From the NCBI RefSeq assembly GCF_021130785.1, contig NC_060215.1, positions 119,436,501-119,500,500 of the forward strand: a DNA stretch of 64,000 nucleotides. The letters run 5' to 3'. The notes under the pieces are model-generated. The model made no database searches and was not told the DNA's origin. It saw only the letters and a list, made by a program, of their open reading frames with translations. Positions within the stretch are counted from its first letter, which is position 1. Every line of letters begins with the position of its first letter. The DNA comes from Homalodisca vitripennis. Taxonomy: Eukaryota > Arthropoda > Insecta > Hemiptera > Cicadellidae. The translations under genes were made by a program, and so were the position numbers. Shown piece by piece: positions 63,201 to 64,000 of the stretch.

Positions 63201-64000
63201 TACCCTTTACGGGCTTTAAAAAAGTAGCTTTTGGGGAAACTTTAAGGCGGTTTTTTCATTCCCCAACCCCCCCTTTGTTGTCACCCCACTTTTTTTCCTC
63301 AGCTTTCAAAATTAGTAGCATTGGAAACCTAAGGGTTTTTAAATTCCCCAATTTTTCATTCCGGGGTCTTTGTTGTTCACCCCTGTCAAATTTCCTCAAA
63401 CAGTTTTTCCCCATTTTTTCCCGGTACCATCACCTTTTTGGCCCCGGAAATTTTTTTAAACAGCTGGATTTTGTTCGCCCCTGTCTACCCAAACTTTCCC
63501 TCTTTCCCGTAATATTGCAATCCCAATCTTTGCACCAAACCAAAATTCTTCAGCCCTGTTTATTCTTACAGCTCTCCTTTACAGTACCACTGGTAAAAAA
63601 AGTGAATTAAATTTCTTTTTTCGGGGCTTGTTTAAAAATTTTATTTTTCAGCCCTTTTCCCTAATCCTTTTTTAGTTTCCAAAAATAATTTTATTTTTAA
63701 AAAGCATTGGAAACAAAACCCCCCCTTAAATTTCTTTCCCCTTTTTCAGGTTTCAAAAAATTTTGGTTGGGGTTTTAGCCCATCTACCCTTTACAGCTTC
63801 TTTATCAGTAGACTAACATTTTTTTTAAAATCATTCTTTACGGGGATGTTTTAAAGCCCCTGCCCTTTTAAACCCCTTCCCCCTTTTTCCGGGTACTAAG
63901 CACGTGGGGGGAATCATACATCGTCAATTTTTTGTTCACCCCCTGTCTTTTCCCTCAGGGTTCCTTTTAAGTTCCCTTGGAATGTAAAAAATTTTTTCCC
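57241..64000. repeat. degenerate continuation of the 78-bp satellite, probably low-quality sequence
   Basis: Satellite words (CAGCCCCTGTCTATCC, GTAGCATTGGACATA, GAATCATTCATCAG) continue to the window end at roughly the right pitch but are broken by runs of A, C, G and T. Changes tend to make a base equal to its neighbour (TTTTT, CCCCC, GGGG) rather than being random, and a run of about 17 G lies near 57650-57668. Frames here up to 209 codons are meaningless. Consensus error in an under-covered or collapsed array is the simplest reading; real decay cannot be excluded. Confidence 0.85.

Noticed and set aside
58832..63610. Frames of 150-209 codons in the degenerate satellite
   Set aside because: The sequence appears error-ridden and the peptides are Phe/Pro/Leu homopolymer-like; no biological meaning can be given.

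Overview
This window looks like repeat-rich, AT-rich nuclear DNA of an arthropod, most likely an insect. There are no bacterial-style operons and no complete host gene. Almost everything recognisable is a transposable element or a tandem repeat: Penelope-like, P/THAP, Tc1/mariner, pogo-like, Harbinger-like and possible hAT elements, a Ty3/gypsy LTR element and at least four non-LTR retrotransposons or relics. The species cannot be fixed from this window. Three short GC-richer stretches at about 9.1, 21.9 and 25.8 kb, two with good splice donors, may be exons of an unrecognised host gene on the + strand; I could not name the protein.

Layout. 0-13.5 kb: mostly featureless AT-rich DNA with two decayed non-LTR reverse transcriptase relics (2.5 kb +, 12.6 kb -), a Penelope-like GIY-YIG relic followed by a hammerhead-like motif (5.3-6.3 kb), and two Harbinger-like elements (6.9-7.8 and 9.9-10.9 kb). 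13.6-15.9 kb: a 125-bp tandem array directly abutting a mariner-type element with a decayed transposase. 16.7-28.9 kb: a long inverted-repeat element, a 90-bp triplicate, a transposon-derived relic, a hAT-like element, and a 2-kb P-element relic with its THAP domain, terminal inverted repeats and target duplication still visible.

28.9-46.1 kb is the most structured part. Three long (TC)n tracts separate two retroelements lying end to end: a near-complete Ty3/gypsy element on the - strand (LTRs almost identical; gag; a textbook -1 slippery heptamer at the gag stop; protease; RT; RNase H and integrase, with two single-base frameshifts), and a two-ORF non-LTR element on the + strand (PHD-finger ORF1; endonuclease/RT ORF2). 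A second, 5'-truncated non-LTR element carrying RT and RNase H sits inside that ORF2, with a 12-bp target duplication and a poly-A tail.

46.1-51.9 kb: pogo-like and Tc1/mariner-like relics, the latter interrupted by a 40-bp perfect palindrome flanked by exact 8-bp direct repeats; a 106-bp tandem array; (TA)n tracts; and a 148-bp foldback element carrying a hammerhead-ribozyme core. 51.9-64 kb is a 78-bp satellite array with a higher-order unit of about 972 bp. From about 57 kb onwards the same satellite becomes very degenerate in a homopolymer-smoothing manner, which looks more like consensus error than biology.

The features do not form one pathway. They record nested and sequential element insertions, so the most informative points are insertion junctions, ribozyme and frameshift signals, and the microsatellite association of the two large retroelements.
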